Position numbers and translations under genes: made by a program | Shown: piece after piece, positions 9,797-19,737 of the stretch | Numbering within the stretch: position 1 is the first letter of the stretch | Layout: every line of letters begins with the position of its first letter | The notes under the pieces: generated by a model | Databases searched by the model: none | What the model saw: only the letters and a program-made list of their open reading frames with translations | Told to the model about the DNA's origin: nothing | Assembly: GCF_030580865.1 (NCBI RefSeq) | Contig: NZ_JAUQSY010000002.1 | Coordinates: 248,001-312,000 of the forward strand | Origin: Hymenobacter aranciens | GTDB taxonomy: Bacteria > Bacteroidota > Bacteroidia > Cytophagales > Hymenobacteraceae | Length of the DNA: 64,000 bases | Reading direction: 5' to 3'

Positions 9797-12355
9797 ATGT
9801 CTGCTGACCAAAATCCCATCGAGCCGTCCGCCGAGGACCGGATGACCATCCTTGAACGCCGCCTGGCCGAAATCCAGGCCAAAGCTGGCAGCGCGCCCGC
9901 TGAGCGCGTCGAAACCGAAAACCCCGCTTCGGCCACCGAAACGCCCGGCTCGGCCCAAATCGAAATGCCCGCTCAGGGCACCCCGCCGCTGCCCGAGGGC
10001 CAGCCCGCAGGTGCCGGTACCGCCGAGCCCGTGCCCGCCCCCGCCGATGCGGCTCCCGTAGCCACCGCGCCCGCGCCCAACACCCCCGAGGCTGCCGCCG
10101 CCGCCGAAACCGCCCAGCACGTGCCCGATTCGGTGACCGTGGACGGTAGCGACATGTCGGCCCCGCAGGCCCGCGCCGTCGCGCACTACGGCGAAGAAAT
10201 GGTTGCCAAAGCCGAAGCGCCTGCCGTGGAGGCTGCGCCCGAAACGGCAGGCGAAAACCCGGCTGTTGCCGAAGAGGCCCCGGCCATTCCGACGGCTCCT
10301 GCCGATGCCACGCCCGTTGCCGAAGCAAAAGTTGCTCTCGAAGCCGAAGCCGCCCCGCCCGTTGCCGAAACTGTGCCCGACGCTTCGGCCGAAACGCCTG
10401 AGCCCATCGCCAGCACCGCCCCGGCCCTGGTAGCCGACCCCGAAACTTCCCTGAACGCCGGCACCGCGCCCGGCATCGTGTCGGCCACCGAAAGCGAAGC
10501 CGCTTCGCTGACCAGCGCCGCCCCGGTTGCTGCTTCGGAAGAAACTTCGACGGAAGAAGCAACGGCGGCTGACGCTGACGACGCTTCGGAAGCCGACAGC
10601 GAAGCCGAAACCGAGCTGCCCGCGCCTGACTTCACCGAGCTCGACCTGCCCGCCCAGGCAGCGTACCTAGTGCAGCTGCTGCGCCGGCCTGATGCCCGCA
10701 AGCACCGCAAGCAGATTCAGGACCTCACCCGCCAGTACGAAGCCAACGTGGGCTCGGCCCGCTCGGCCGCCCGCCAGAAGTTCGCCGAAGGTGGCAACGA
10801 GGCCGAAGCCTTCGCCTTCCAGCAGCCCGAAGGCCAGCAGGAGCTGAACAAAGCCCTGCAGGAATTCCGCGAAAGCCGCCAGCGCGAAGCCAAAGCCGAA
10901 GACGCCAGCCGCTCGGAAAACCTGGTAAAGAAAAACGCCCTGCTTGACCAGCTCCGTACCCTCGTGGAGGCGGCCGACACCAAGGACAGCTCCGGCAAGC
11001 TCAAGGCCCTGCAGGCCGAGTGGAAAGCCGTCGGCCCCGTGCCCCAGGCCGACAGCCAGGCTAACTGGGACACCTACCACGGCCTGCTCGACATCTATTA
11101 CAGCAAACAAGGCCGCTTCCACGAGATGCGCGACCTTGACCGTCGCCGCAACCTCGAAGCCAAGGAAGCCCTCATCAAGCGCGCTGAAGCTCTGAAAGAT
11201 GCCTCCGGCATCAACAAAGCCCTCGACGAGCTCACCAAGCTGCACGAGGAGTGGAAGTCCATCGGCCCCGTGCCCAACGAGCAGCGCGAGCCGCTATGGC
11301 AGCGCTTCATCGCCGCCTCCGATGGCCTGCACCAGCGCCGCAAGGAGTTTGCCGACCAGCGCTCGGGCGTGGAGAAAGCTAACCTCGAAGTGAAGAAGGC
11401 CCTGCTCGACCGCATCCTGCCCTTCGCCGATTTCGATACCGACCGCGTGAACCTGTGGCGCTCGAAAACCGACGAAATCCAGGAAATCAAGCAGGAGTGG
11501 GAAGCCGCCGGCCTCGTGCCCCGCGCCCAGGCCGACGCGCTCAACAAGCAGTACTGGAACGCCTACAAGGCTTTCTTCAACCGTAAGAACGAGTTCTTCA
11601 AGTCGCTCGACAACGAGAAGAACACCAACCTGAAGGCCAAGCTTTCGCTCATTGAGCAAGCCGAAGAAGCCCTAAACAGCCCTGACTGGGAAGCCGCCCG
11701 CAACACGGTTATCCGTGTCCAGAAGGAGTGGAAGGACATCGGCCGCGTGCCCGAAAAGCAAGCCGACAAAATCTGGCACCGCTTCCGCACGGCCTGCGAT
11801 AATTTCTTCGACCGCCCGAAAAACGAAGCCCGCCAGCGCGAGGAGCGCGTGACGGCTTCCTCGGCCGAGCAAACCGCCCACCTCGAAAAGCTGAGCGAAG
11901 AAGTAAGCGCCCTCACCAAAGAGGAGGGAGGCACGCTCGAAGGCTTCCGTGCCATCATCGCCGACTGGTCGGCCGCCTTCGACCCGACCGAGGACCAGCC
12001 CGGCCGCGGCACCGGCGACCGCAGCGAAGAGCAACTGCTCGGCCTGCTCGGCAAGTACCTCGACTGCGTACCCGCCCTTAGCTACGCCGACCGCAACGAG
12101 CTTTTGTTCCAGGCCGAAATCGCCCGTCTCAAAGCGCGCCCGCAGGCCCAGCAGCAGCTCACCAAAAAAGAAATGGCGCTGCGCAAAGAAATCAACGAAC
12201 TGGAAAACGACAACGCCACGCTCCAGACCAACCTCGATTTCTTCGCCCGCTCCAAAAATGCTGCCCAGCTCCGCGAGGAGTATCAGGGCCGGATGGAGGA
12301 AGGCCGGAAGCGCATCGAGGTGCTGAAAAAGCAACTCAAGGCCGTACGCAGCTAG
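9797..12355 (+). CDS. DUF349 repeat protein with Ala/Pro/Glu-rich N-terminus
   Basis: 852 residues. Residues 1 to about 270 are low-complexity Ala/Pro/Glu/Thr-rich and probably disordered. From about 370 four DUF349 units are visible, each with an EW(K/E)xxGxVP motif (EWKAVGPVP, EWKSIGPVP, EWEAAGLVP, EWKDIGRVP). The C-terminus (about 785-850) is a charged coiled coil. DUF349 proteins occur across Bacteroidota and Actinobacteria; function is unknown. TACCTTCG at 9731-9738 could be a -7 element. A strong terminator follows. Confidence 0.88.
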   Translation: MSADQNPIEPSAEDRMTILERRLAEIQAKAGSAPAERVETENPASATETPGSAQIEMPAQGTPPLPEGQPAGAGTAEPVPAPADAAPVATAPAPNTPEAAAAAETAQHVPDSVTVDGSDMSAPQARAVAHYGEEMVAKAEAPAVEAAPETAGENPAVAEEAPAIPTAPADATPVAEAKVALEAEAAPPVAETVPDASAETPEPIASTAPALVADPETSLNAGTAPGIVSATESEAASLTSAAPVAASEETSTEEATAADADDASEADSEAETELPAPDFTELDLPAQAAYLVQLLRRPDARKHRKQIQDLTRQYEANVGSARSAARQKFAEGGNEAEAFAFQQPEGQQELNKALQEFRESRQREAKAEDASRSENLVKKNALLDQLRTLVEAADTKDSSGKLKALQAEWKAVGPVPQADSQANWDTYHGLLDIYYSKQGRFHEMRDLDRRRNLEAKEALIKRAEALKDASGINKALDELTKLHEEWKSIGPVPNEQREPLWQRFIAASDGLHQRRKEFADQRSGVEKANLEVKKALLDRILPFADFDTDRVNLWRSKTDEIQEIKQEWEAAGLVPRAQADALNKQYWNAYKAFFNRKNEFFKSLDNEKNTNLKAKLSLIEQAEEALNSPDWEAARNTVIRVQKEWKDIGRVPEKQADKIWHRFRTACDNFFDRPKNEARQREERVTASSAEQTAHLEKLSEEVSALTKEEGGTLEGFRAIIADWSAAFDPTEDQPGRGTGDRSEEQLLGLLGKYLDCVPALSYADRNELLFQAEIARLKARPQAQQQLTKKEMALRKEINELENDNATLQTNLDFFARSKNAAQLREEYQGRMEEGRKRIEVLKKQLKAVRS

Positions 12356-12406
12356 AAGCTGAGTTTACACATTTGGCTTTTCTGAATGTGTAAATGCAAA
12401 ATGTGT

Positions 12407-12450
12407 AAATAAAGCCCGATTGGCGTCAGCTGGTCGGGCTTTATTTTATT
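12407..12450 (+). terminator. Rho-independent terminator after the DUF349 gene
   Basis: AATAAAGCCCGA pairs perfectly with TCGGGCTTTATT, followed by T-rich sequence. A second, weaker hairpin (TTTACACATT / AATGTGTAAA) lies just upstream at 12364-12393. Confidence 0.85.
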
Positions 12451-12520
12451 TGATTGTCCAAATGGTTCATAAGACCCTACTGGCTACATAAAATTGCTCG
12501 ACAAAAAATGCTGGCAATGC

Positions 12521-12551
12521 TTGGCTAAATCCGCCGCGTGGCGTACTTTTG
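12521..12551 (+). promoter_or_regulatory. Promoter of tRNA-Thr
   Basis: TTG at 12521-12523 and TACTTTTG at 12544-12551, separated by 20 bp, match the Bacteroidota consensus TTG / TAnnTTTG. The tRNA starts 12 bp downstream. Confidence 0.75.
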
Positions 12552-12563
12552 CAGCACCAACCC

Positions 12564-12639
12564 GCCTCCTTAGCTCAGTTGGTAGAGCTTCTGACTTGTA
12601 ATCAGAGGGTCGTTGGTTCGAGTCCGACAGGAGGCTCCA
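12564..12639 (+). tRNA. tRNA-Thr (TGT anticodon)
   Basis: A 76-nt cloverleaf: acceptor GCCTCCT pairs with AGGAGGC, discriminator T, encoded CCA at 12637-12639. The D arm contains AGCTCAGTTGGTAGAGC, the anticodon stem TCTGA/TCAGA encloses CTTGTAA giving anticodon TGT, and the T arm is built around GGTTCGAGTCC. Its 3' portion is repeated in inverted orientation just downstream (see the inverted repeat at 12614-12708). Confidence 0.95.
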
Positions 12640-12708
12640 ATAGAAAAGCCCGCTGCAGATATTCTGCAGCGGGCTTTTCTATTGGAGCCTCCTGTCGGAC
12701 TCGAACCA
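12614..12708. repeat. 46-bp perfect inverted repeat containing the tRNA-Thr 3' end
   Basis: Left arm 12614-12659 (tRNA T-arm, acceptor 3' strand, CCA and left half of the terminator) is perfectly complementary to 12663-12708, with a 3-nt centre. The outer part of the right arm is an inverted copy of the last 26 nt of the tRNA plus CCA. The inner part (AAAAGCCCGCTGCAGA and its complement) would serve as the tRNA terminator. This is far longer than a terminator needs. Confidence 0.95.
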
Positions 12709-12722
12709 GCAATGGCTAAAAT

Positions 12723-13556
12723 TTACTTCGGCCGCCAGGTCAGCGTGAGGCCGGTGCCGCCGGCCGGGCTCCAGGCGGGCATCATGCCGATGTCACCGAT
12801 GCCCCGGCCCAGCGGCTTGCGACCCCAGCGGTTGCGGTGGGAGAGATAGGCCAGGTGGGCTGAGAGAATCCCGATGCCCGCGCCCGCAAACACGTCGGAC
12901 TGCCAGTGCCGGTTGTTGAGCATGCGTAGCACGCCCACGCTCGTGGCCACGGTGTAGGCCCCGATACCGTACCATTGGCTTTTATCGCGCAGCTCGGTGT
13001 GGACGATGCTGGCCGCCAAGAAGGCCTGCGCCGTATGGCCCGAAGGAAAGGCGTTGCGCGAGGAGCCGTCGGGCCGCAGGATTTTGCTGGTTTGCTTGAT
13101 GGTGTAAACGGTGGTCAGCATCAGCGCCTCCGACTTAGCTATCACCAGCAGCAGATTCAGCCGGTCGTTGCGCGACTCGACGCCAGCCAGCACCGTGGCG
13201 CCCAGCTCCAGGTAGGGCACGAACTGCAGGTAGTCGTCGACCTTGGTATGAAAGCCCGGAAACTGCTGCTGAATGTCGCTCCGGGCATCGTAGGAGCTGT
13301 AAAAGCCGTGGTCGTTGATGGTACTGATGCCGTAGCCGATGAGCACCGCCGGCACGATACTGGCCCGGAACAGTTTGCTTTTGTAAAAAGGCTTGCGGGG
13401 CGTGGCGACCGGCGCTGTGTTTTCGTATTTGTGTAAACTATCGACAGGGGTAGTGGCGGGTGTTGCTACCGGAGTTTGGGCTACTGCCGGAGCGGTGACC
13501 GCTCCGGCGAGTGAGGCGGCCAGCACCAGCTGGCGAACGTGGGCACGAATGTTCAT
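12723..13556 (-). CDS. PAP2-superfamily membrane/periplasmic phosphatase
   Basis: 277 residues from ATG at 13554-13556, with a signal peptide ending near APAVAQT. The acid-phosphatase triad is present: KQTSKILRP (KxxxxxxRP), PSGHT, and RMLNNRHWQSDV (motif 3, usually SRxxxxxHxxxD; here the leading Ser-Arg is SVGVLR). Such enzymes remove phosphate from lipid or undecaprenyl phosphates, or act as acid phosphatases. A -7-like CATCTTTG lies only four bases before the ATG, so the transcript may be leaderless. The gene ends 15 bp from the inverted tRNA fragment. Confidence 0.88.
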   Translation of the reverse strand: MNIRAHVRQLVLAASLAGAVTAPAVAQTPVATPATTPVDSLHKYENTAPVATPRKPFYKSKLFRASIVPAVLIGYGISTINDHGFYSSYDARSDIQQQFPGFHTKVDDYLQFVPYLELGATVLAGVESRNDRLNLLLVIAKSEALMLTTVYTIKQTSKILRPDGSSRNAFPSGHTAQAFLAASIVHTELRDKSQWYGIGAYTVATSVGVLRMLNNRHWQSDVFAGAGIGILSAHLAYLSHRNRWGRKPLGRGIGDIGMMPAWSPAGGTGLTLTWRPK

Positions 13557-13671
13557 CCCGCAAAGATGGCCCTGGTGAGCAGGAACGTCGTGTGGGTTGC
13601 TGGTTTGGGACGCCTGGCGTTTCTTTGCGGTGCGGCCGCTGGCGGCGGCACTGTGGTCACTGGCTTTAGCT

Positions 13672-14472
13672 ATGCGTTGGGCAGTCCGTTCGGTAAAATG
13701 CGTCATACTGGGGGCGCTGAGTGCCGGGGGCCTGGTGGGCTGCGGCTATGTTTCTTACTTTATTCCACTCAATCCAATGTCAGCAAGCGCTGCACCGGTC
13801 AACCACGCGCCCTGGGACGCGCTGCTCAAAAAGTACGTGGATTCGGCCGGCATGGTCGATTACCGGGGCTTCCAGCAGGATAGCGTGGCCCTGAACGACT
13901 ATCTGCAGCAGCTCGCCGCGCACCTGCCCAGCCCTGCCTGGAGCGAGCCGGAGCGGCTGGCCTACTGGCTTAACGCCTACAATGCCTTTACCATTCAGCG
14001 CGTGCTGCGCGATTATCCCATCCGCAGCATCCGCGAGCTGGGCGGCGAAATGACTTTGCTCAATACCGTGTGGGACCAGCCTTTCATTGTACTGGGGACC
14101 GAGCATTACTCGTTAAACGACCTCGAGCATCGGCTTATCCGCCGGCAGTTTGCGGATAACCGGATTCACTTTGCCTTAGTGTGCGCCGCCCGCTCGTGCC
14201 CACGTCTGCGCAACGAGGCCTATACTGCCGCCCAACTCCACGAGCAACTGGAGGCCCAGACGCGGGAATTCATCAATAACTCCAGCAAAAACAACCTGAC
14301 CGAGCCGGAGGCACCCGCCGTATCGGCCATCTTCGATTTCTATCCCGAAGACTTCGCCAAAAACGGCAGCACCTCAGTGCCGGAGCTCATCAACCGCTAC
14401 GCCGAGCGGCCGATTGATGCAGCAGCGCCGCTCTCGTACCTGACGTACGATTGGACGCTAAACGAACAATGA
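13672..14472 (+). CDS. DUF547 lipoprotein
   Basis: 266 residues from ATG 13672. I prefer this start over the ATG at 13597 because it yields a clean lipoprotein signal ending in the lipobox LVGC (Cys at residue 24). DUF547 motifs: YWLNAYNAFTIQ, LNTVWDQPF, SLNDLEHRLIRRQF, IHFALVCAARSCPRLRNEAY. Function unknown; the domain is often envelope-associated. Divergent from the PAP2 gene, followed closely by an HD hydrolase. Confidence 0.86.
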   Translation: MRWAVRSVKCVILGALSAGGLVGCGYVSYFIPLNPMSASAAPVNHAPWDALLKKYVDSAGMVDYRGFQQDSVALNDYLQQLAAHLPSPAWSEPERLAYWLNAYNAFTIQRVLRDYPIRSIRELGGEMTLLNTVWDQPFIVLGTEHYSLNDLEHRLIRRQFADNRIHFALVCAARSCPRLRNEAYTAAQLHEQLEAQTREFINNSSKNNLTEPEAPAVSAIFDFYPEDFAKNGSTSVPELINRYAERPIDAAAPLSYLTYDWTLNEQ

Positions 14473-14481
14473 TTTCACATT

Positions 14482-15144
14482 TTGTTAATTTTACATTTGG
14501 ACTTAATAGCAAAAACGGCCGCCTTCATTCGTGAGAAATTTGCCAGCGAAGGAAGCGGCCACGACTGGGCCCACATCGAACGCGTGTGGCACATGGCCCG
14601 CCGCCTGGCCACCCACACGCCCGGCGCCGACCTACAGGTAACCGAACTGGCCGCCCTGCTGCACGACATCGCCGACTGGAAATTCCACGGTGGCGACTAC
14701 GAGGCCGGTCCCGCCGCCGCCCGCGCCTGGCTGCTGAGCCAGGGTGCCGCCGAAGAGTTCATTCAGCGCGTCGAAACCATCATCCGCGAAGTTTCCTTCA
14801 AAGGCTTGGGCGTGGCCACACCGGTGTCGTCCATCGAAGGCGCCCTGGTGCAGGATGCCGACCGGCTCGATGCCATCGGGGCGATTGGGGTTGCGCGGGC
14901 GTTTGCTTATGGCGGGCACAAGGGCCGGCTGCTGCACGACCCGGCTATTCCACCGGTAACCCACGCCGACTTTGCCAGCTACCAACAGAACGTCTCGCCC
15001 ACGCTCAACCACTTCTACGAGAAGCTGCTGTACCTGCACGAGCGGCTGCACACCGATGCGGCGCGCGAAGTGGCCGTCGGGCGGCAGCGGTATATGGAAG
15101 AATTTGTGGCGCAGTTCTTGGCCGAATGGGATGGCGAGCGGTAA
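14482..15144 (+). CDS. HD-domain phosphohydrolase
   Basis: About 215-220 residues. HD metal ligands are visible as GHDWAHIERVW (His), LLHDIADWKFHGGD (His-Asp) and LVQDADRLDAIGA (Asp). The family hydrolyses phosphate esters, often nucleotides; the substrate here is unknown. There is no ATG: candidate starts are TTG 14482 and TTG 14497. TACATTTG at 14492-14499 resembles a -7 element and would favour a start at or downstream of 14497. Ten bp after the DUF547 stop. Confidence 0.85.
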   Translation: MLILHLDLIAKTAAFIREKFASEGSGHDWAHIERVWHMARRLATHTPGADLQVTELAALLHDIADWKFHGGDYEAGPAAARAWLLSQGAAEEFIQRVETIIREVSFKGLGVATPVSSIEGALVQDADRLDAIGAIGVARAFAYGGHKGRLLHDPAIPPVTHADFASYQQNVSPTLNHFYEKLLYLHERLHTDAAREVAVGRQRYMEEFVAQFLAEWDGER

Positions 15145-15215
15145 ATGACCGCGCATCTGGTCGGGGAGGAATTGGTTTGGGGAAAGCAATGGGCTCCGGC
15201 CGCTACATTTACGCC

Positions 15216-15440
15216 ATGAACCGTTTTATCTGCCTGCTCGTGCTCGGGCTGGCGCTGCTCAGTAGCTGCCGCACCTGTCCGATTGTGTCGTGTCACACCC
15301 GCAAGAAACACCTGCACAACGGGGTGGTGTACCGCGGGCAGCCGCTCTGGAAAAAGCAGAATCCGGCCGTGGGCGAGAAAATCAAGACGTACGGCCAGGG
15401 TAAGACCAAGCGGGCCAACGATAAAAGCAAAAGCCTGTAG
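15216..15440 (+). CDS. Small basic lipoprotein
   Basis: 74 residues. The N-terminus MNRFICLLVLGLALLSSC is a lipoprotein signal with lipobox LSSC (Cys 18). The mature part is short, Lys-rich, with an early CPIVSC Cys pair and a YRGQPLWKKQ segment. TACATTTA, a near -7 element, lies just upstream at 15204-15211. No family recognised; homologues in related genomes are likely to be annotated as hypothetical. Confidence 0.65.
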   Translation: MNRFICLLVLGLALLSSCRTCPIVSCHTRKKHLHNGVVYRGQPLWKKQNPAVGEKIKTYGQGKTKRANDKSKSL

Positions 15441-15552
15441 CAGCGGGCCCGCCGGGGCGAAGCGGCTTGTCAGTAGTAACCTTTGGCGGCCGGCAATGCC
15501 TGTACTTTGACACTGGCCAGGCCAGAGGTCTGGTTTGTATTCTGAATAGTTC

Positions 15553-15590
15553 AAAAAAAGCCCGCTGCGCTTGTCGTTGCGGGCTTTTTT
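15553..15590 (+). terminator. Rho-independent terminator upstream of gyrA
   Basis: AAAAAAAGCCCGC pairs with GCGGGCTTTTTT around a 12-nt loop. Overlaps the -33 region of the gyrA promoter. Confidence 0.85.
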
Positions 15591-15600
15591 GCGTATCTTC
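15571..15600 (+). promoter_or_regulatory. Probable gyrA promoter
   Basis: TTG at 15571-15573, a 19-bp spacer and TATCTTCG at 15593-15600 (one mismatch to TAnnTTTG). It sits about 80 bp upstream of the gyrA ATG and partly inside the preceding terminator. Confidence 0.6.
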
Positions 15601-15681
15601 GCGTGCGTAAATAGAAGTTCTCACCCTGCGGCTAAAAACCCGGTAAAACCGGCCATTTCTAGCCGCCTTAGCACCCCCTGA

Positions 15682-18336
15682 ATGGCGGACGGAGAAAAAA
15701 TCATCCCGATAAACATCGAAGACGAGATGCGCGGGGCCTACATCGACTACTCGATGTCGGTTATCATCTCGCGGGCCCTGCCCGATGTGCGCGACGGCCT
15801 TAAGCCCGTGCACCGGCGCGTGCTTTACGGCATGAGCGAGCTGGGCGTATCCTATAACAAGGCCTACAAGAAGTCGGCGCGTATCGTGGGCGAAGTGCTG
15901 GGTAAATACCACCCGCACGGCGACAGCAGCGTGTACGACACCATGGTACGCATGGCCCAGGACTGGAGCCTGCGCTACCCGCTCGTGGACGGCCAGGGTA
16001 ACTTCGGCTCCATTGACGGCGACTCGCCGGCAGCTATGCGTTACACCGAGGCCCGCCTCAAGCGCCTGTCCGACGAAATGCTGGGCGACCTCGACAAGGA
16101 CACCGTCGATTTCCAGCCCAACTTCGACGACTCGCTGGAAGAGCCCAGCGTGATGCCGGCCAAGTTCCCGAACCTGCTCATGAACGGCACCACCGGCATC
16201 GCCGTGGGCATGGCTACCAACATGGCCCCGCACAACCTGACGGAAATCGTGGCCGGCATCGTGGCTTACCTCGACAACCCCGACATCACGGTGGCCGAGT
16301 TAATGGAGCACATCAAGGCCCCGGATTTCCCCACCGGGGGCATCATCTACGGCTACGAAGGCGTGAAGCAGGCCATGGAAACCGGTCGCGGCCGGGTGGT
16401 GATGCGGGCCAAGGCCACCTTCGAAACCAGCAAAACCGGCAAAGACCAGATTGTGGTGACCGAGATTCCCTACATGGTGAATAAGGCCAGCATGATTGAG
16501 AAAACGGCCGCGCTCATCAACGATAAGGTGCTCGAAGGTATTTCCGATTTGCGCGACGAATCGGACCGCGACGGCATGCGCATCGTGTACGACCTGCGCA
16601 AGGATGCCATTCCGAACGTGGTGCTGAACAACCTGTTCAAGAAAACCCAGCTCCAGAGCTCGTTCGGCGTCAACAACGTGTGCTTGGTGAAGGGCCGCCC
16701 GATGACGCTGAACCTCAAGGACCTGATTCACTACTTCGTGGAGCACCGGGCCGACGTGGTGGTGCGCCGCACCCGCTACGAGCTGGCCGAGGCCCAGAAG
16801 CGCGCCCACATCCTGGAAGGCCTGCTCATTGCCCTCGACCACCTGGATGAAGTCATCAAGCTCATCCGTTCCTCGCGCGACGGCGACGTGGCCCGGGCCC
16901 AGCTCATCGAGCGCTTCGCCCTGAGTGAGGTGCAGGCCCGCGCCATCCTCGATATGCGACTGCAGCGCCTCACCGGCCTGGAGCGTGACAAAATTGTGGC
17001 CGAGTACGAAGAGTTGATGCGTCAGATTGACTACCTTAAGTCGGTGCTGGCGTCGGAGGAATTGCAGCGTGGCATCATCCGCACCGAGACGCTGGAGATA
17101 GGGGAGCGGTATGGCGATAAGCGTCGCACCGAAATCAACTACATCGGCGGCGACTTCTCGACCGAGGATATGATTGCCGACGAGGCCATGGTGATTACCG
17201 TGAGCCGGGCCGGCTACATCAAGCGCACCAACCTCGACGAGTACCGCGCCCAGGGCCGGGGCGGTATGGGCTCGCGCGGGGCTACCTCGAAGAAGGACGA
17301 CTTCACGGAGCACCTCTTCATCGCTACCACGCACGAATATCTGCTGTTCTTCACCGAGCTGGGTCGGGTGTTCTGGCTCAAAGTGTACGAAGTGCCGGAA
17401 GGCGGCAAGGCCACCAAGGGCCTGCCCATTCAAAACCTCATCCAGATTCCGTCGGACGATAAAATCCGCTCCGTGCTCAACGTACGCGGCCTCAAGGACC
17501 CCGATTACCTGGAGAATACCTTCCTGATGTTCTGCACCGAGCAGGGCACGGTGAAGAAAACCCCGCTCGAAGCCTACTCGCGTCCCCGCACCGCCGGCAT
17601 CAACGCCATCACCATCAACGAAGGCGACCGGCTGCTCGACGTGCAGCTGCTGGCTCCGAATGCCGAAGTGGTGCTGGCCTCGCGTAGCGGTCGCGCCGTA
17701 CGCTTCAACGAAGCCACGGTGCGCTCGATGGGCCGCTCGGCCGCCGGCGTGCGTGGCATCCGCCTCGAAGAGGTCGAGGGCAACCGCGTCATCGGCATGG
17801 TGTGCGTGGCCGACCCGACGCAGGAACTACTGGTAGTGAGCGAGAACGGCTACGGCAAGCGCAGCGAGCTGGCTGAGTACCGCGTTACCACCAACCGAGG
17901 TGGCAAGGGCGTGCGGGCCATGAAAATCACCGATAAAACCGGGATGCTCGTGGCCATCAAGGACGTGAATGACGGTGACGACCTCATGATTATCAACAAG
18001 TCGGGCATTACCATCCGGCTGCGCATGAAAGACTTGCGCATCATCGGCCGCGCCACTCAGGGTGTGCGTTTGCTGAAAATCAGCAGCAACGATGAGATTT
18101 CGTCGGTAGCCAAAGTAACGGCTGATGATAAGGAAGAAGGGCAGGAGGGCGTCGAAGCCCCGCTGCTGGTGGGCGAAATGGCGGAAGGTGCGCCTGGTGC
18201 CGCCGTGCTACCAGCTGGCGCCGAATTCTCTGAGGAAGACGATGCTGCTGATGAAGAGGCAGATGACGACCTCGACGAGGACGATGATGCTGCCGACGAG
18301 GAGGACGCGAAAGAATCGGCCGAAGACGTGGCCTGA
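15682..18336 (+). CDS. gyrA: DNA gyrase subunit A
   Basis: 884 residues, full length plus an acidic tail. The breakage-reunion domain has the catalytic Tyr at about residue 121 (AAMRYTEAR). The quinolone region reads [12 protein letters not shown], retaining Ser82 and Asp86 (E. coli Ser83 and Asp87), the sensitive state. The C-terminal beta-pinwheel repeats (for example [27 protein letters not shown]) are present, with a GyrA-box-like [10 protein letters not shown] near 528. The last 45 residues are almost all Asp/Glu/Ala, an acidic tail seen in several gyrases. Gyrase introduces negative supercoils with GyrB. Confidence 0.97.
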   Translation: MADGEKIIPINIEDEMRGAYIDYSMSVIISRALPDVRDGLKPVHRRVLYGMSELGVSYNKAYKKSARIVGEVLGKYHPHGDSSVYDTMVRMAQDWSLRYPLVDGQGNFGSIDGDSPAAMRYTEARLKRLSDEMLGDLDKDTVDFQPNFDDSLEEPSVMPAKFPNLLMNGTTGIAVGMATNMAPHNLTEIVAGIVAYLDNPDITVAELMEHIKAPDFPTGGIIYGYEGVKQAMETGRGRVVMRAKATFETSKTGKDQIVVTEIPYMVNKASMIEKTAALINDKVLEGISDLRDESDRDGMRIVYDLRKDAIPNVVLNNLFKKTQLQSSFGVNNVCLVKGRPMTLNLKDLIHYFVEHRADVVVRRTRYELAEAQKRAHILEGLLIALDHLDEVIKLIRSSRDGDVARAQLIERFALSEVQARAILDMRLQRLTGLERDKIVAEYEELMRQIDYLKSVLASEELQRGIIRTETLEIGERYGDKRRTEINYIGGDFSTEDMIADEAMVITVSRAGYIKRTNLDEYRAQGRGGMGSRGATSKKDDFTEHLFIATTHEYLLFFTELGRVFWLKVYEVPEGGKATKGLPIQNLIQIPSDDKIRSVLNVRGLKDPDYLENTFLMFCTEQGTVKKTPLEAYSRPRTAGINAITINEGDRLLDVQLLAPNAEVVLASRSGRAVRFNEATVRSMGRSAAGVRGIRLEEVEGNRVIGMVCVADPTQELLVVSENGYGKRSELAEYRVTTNRGGKGVRAMKITDKTGMLVAIKDVNDGDDLMIINKSGITIRLRMKDLRIIGRATQGVRLLKISSNDEISSVAKVTADDKEEGQEGVEAPLLVGEMAEGAPGAAVLPAGAEFSEEDDAADEEADDDLDEDDDAADEEDAKESAEDVA

Positions 18337-18349
18337 TTTCTGAATAGGA

Positions 18350-18381
18350 GTGGGGCGGCCCGGAAGGGCCGCCCCTTTGTT
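18350..18381 (+). terminator. Rho-independent terminator after gyrA
   Basis: GGGGCGGCCC and GGGCCGCCCC form a stem around GGAA, followed by TTTGTTTT. Confidence 0.85.
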
Positions 18382-18563
18382 TTGGCAAAATGTGCCAATC
18401 GATGCTGGTTTACAACGAACCTCAACTGCTTCAGGTGCGTTTTGTCAGCCGCAGCGGGCTGTGTATTTTGGCCCGCGTGTGCATCTTTGCTTTTAAATTC
18501 CCCCAATTTTCAGCTGCGGCTCGCCGCAATGAAATCCAAACAATCCGCGCAAAACAGCGAATT

Positions 18564-19718
18564 ATGAAGAAGACCCTGTTGACCCTGGCCACTGCCGCCG
18601 CTTTGGCCACCGCCTTGCCCCAACTAGCTACGGCTCAAACTTCGGCCATCACTAATGCCATACTCTATCAGCGTCAAGGCCTGCTTGACAAGGCTAAAAT
18701 AGATATTGACAAGGCCGTAGTGCACGAAAAAACCAGCGGCAAAGCCAAAGCCTGGTATACCCGGGGCGAAATCTATGAGCAGATGATGGACAGTCCCATC
18801 TATGGCAAGCAGCTGCAGCCGGGCGAAGGCACCCAGAAGGCTTTTGAGTCGTATCAGAAGGCCATGACGGTGGAAGGCAAGGACAACGAGTTTGCCAAGC
18901 AGGCCGCCACGAAGATGGACAACATCTATGCCCGGGCCTTCAACGATGGTGTGAACAGCTACAATGCCAAGGACTACGATAAGGCCATTGCCAGCTACAA
19001 GCTAGCCGCTCAGGTGCGGCCGCAGGACACGACGGCGGTGCTCTACACGGCTTATTCGTACGAAGCCAAGCAGGAGCCTGCGAATGCCAAAGCGGCCTAC
19101 AATCAGCTTATTGGCATGAACTACAAGTCGGTAGCGATTTATTCCCGCCTGGTGCAGATGGCCCGCGCCGAGAAAAACGACGCGGAGGCGCTGAAAGCAC
19201 TGCAGCAGGCGCTGGCGGCGTATCCCACCAACAAAAACTTCATGCTGGAGGAGCTCAATATCTACCTGAGCACCGGCCGGGGCAAAGAAGCCCTCGATAA
19301 AATCGAGCGCGCCATCGCCGCCGACCCAACGAATTCGAACCTCTATGCCGTAAAAGGCTCGATTCTGGACCAGGACAAGCGTCCGGCCGAGGCACTGGAG
19401 GCTTATAAGAAGGCCGTCGAAGTTGACCCGAATAACTTTGACGCCCAATTCAACCTGGGCGTGTACAACTACAATAAAGGGGCCGATGCGTACACCAAAG
19501 CCAGCAAGATGGACCTGAAGACGTATCAGGTATCGGGTAAGAAATTCGAAGCCGAAGGCAAGAAGTATTTCGAAGCCGCGCTGCCGTATTTCGAGAAGGC
19601 GCTGTCGCTGCAACCCGCGGACCGCAACACACTTTCGTCGCTGCAGAAGGTGTACGCCCGGTTGGGTCGTACTGCTGATGCAGACCGGATAAATGCCCGG
19701 ATGGAATCGGGGAAATAA
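18564..19718 (+). CDS. Secreted tetratricopeptide-repeat protein
   Basis: 384 residues from ATG 18564; the frame is open further upstream but the signal peptide (MKKTLLTLATAAALATALP... cleaved near ATAQT) fixes the start. At least four TPR-like units are visible, e.g. AKDYDKAIASYKLAAQVRPQ, KNDAEALKALQQALAAYP, GKEALDKIERAIAADP and RPAEALEAYKKAVEVDP. TPR proteins act as protein-protein scaffolds; here in the periplasm. Partner unknown. Followed by a hairpin terminator and a long AT-rich gap. Confidence 0.85.
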   Translation: MKKTLLTLATAAALATALPQLATAQTSAITNAILYQRQGLLDKAKIDIDKAVVHEKTSGKAKAWYTRGEIYEQMMDSPIYGKQLQPGEGTQKAFESYQKAMTVEGKDNEFAKQAATKMDNIYARAFNDGVNSYNAKDYDKAIASYKLAAQVRPQDTTAVLYTAYSYEAKQEPANAKAAYNQLIGMNYKSVAIYSRLVQMARAEKNDAEALKALQQALAAYPTNKNFMLEELNIYLSTGRGKEALDKIERAIAADPTNSNLYAVKGSILDQDKRPAEALEAYKKAVEVDPNNFDAQFNLGVYNYNKGADAYTKASKMDLKTYQVSGKKFEAEGKKYFEAALPYFEKALSLQPADRNTLSSLQKVYARLGRTADADRINARMESGK

Positions 19719-19737
19719 TCGACGTGACTTGAGAGTA

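Noticed and set aside
9696..10562. 288-codon open frame antisense to the 5' end of the DUF349 gene
   Set aside because: Arg/Pro/Gln-rich mirror of the Ala/Pro/Glu low-complexity segment.
16300..17433. 377-codon open frame antisense to gyrA
   Set aside because: High GC keeps antisense frames open; it lies fully inside gyrA and shows no domain or signal.
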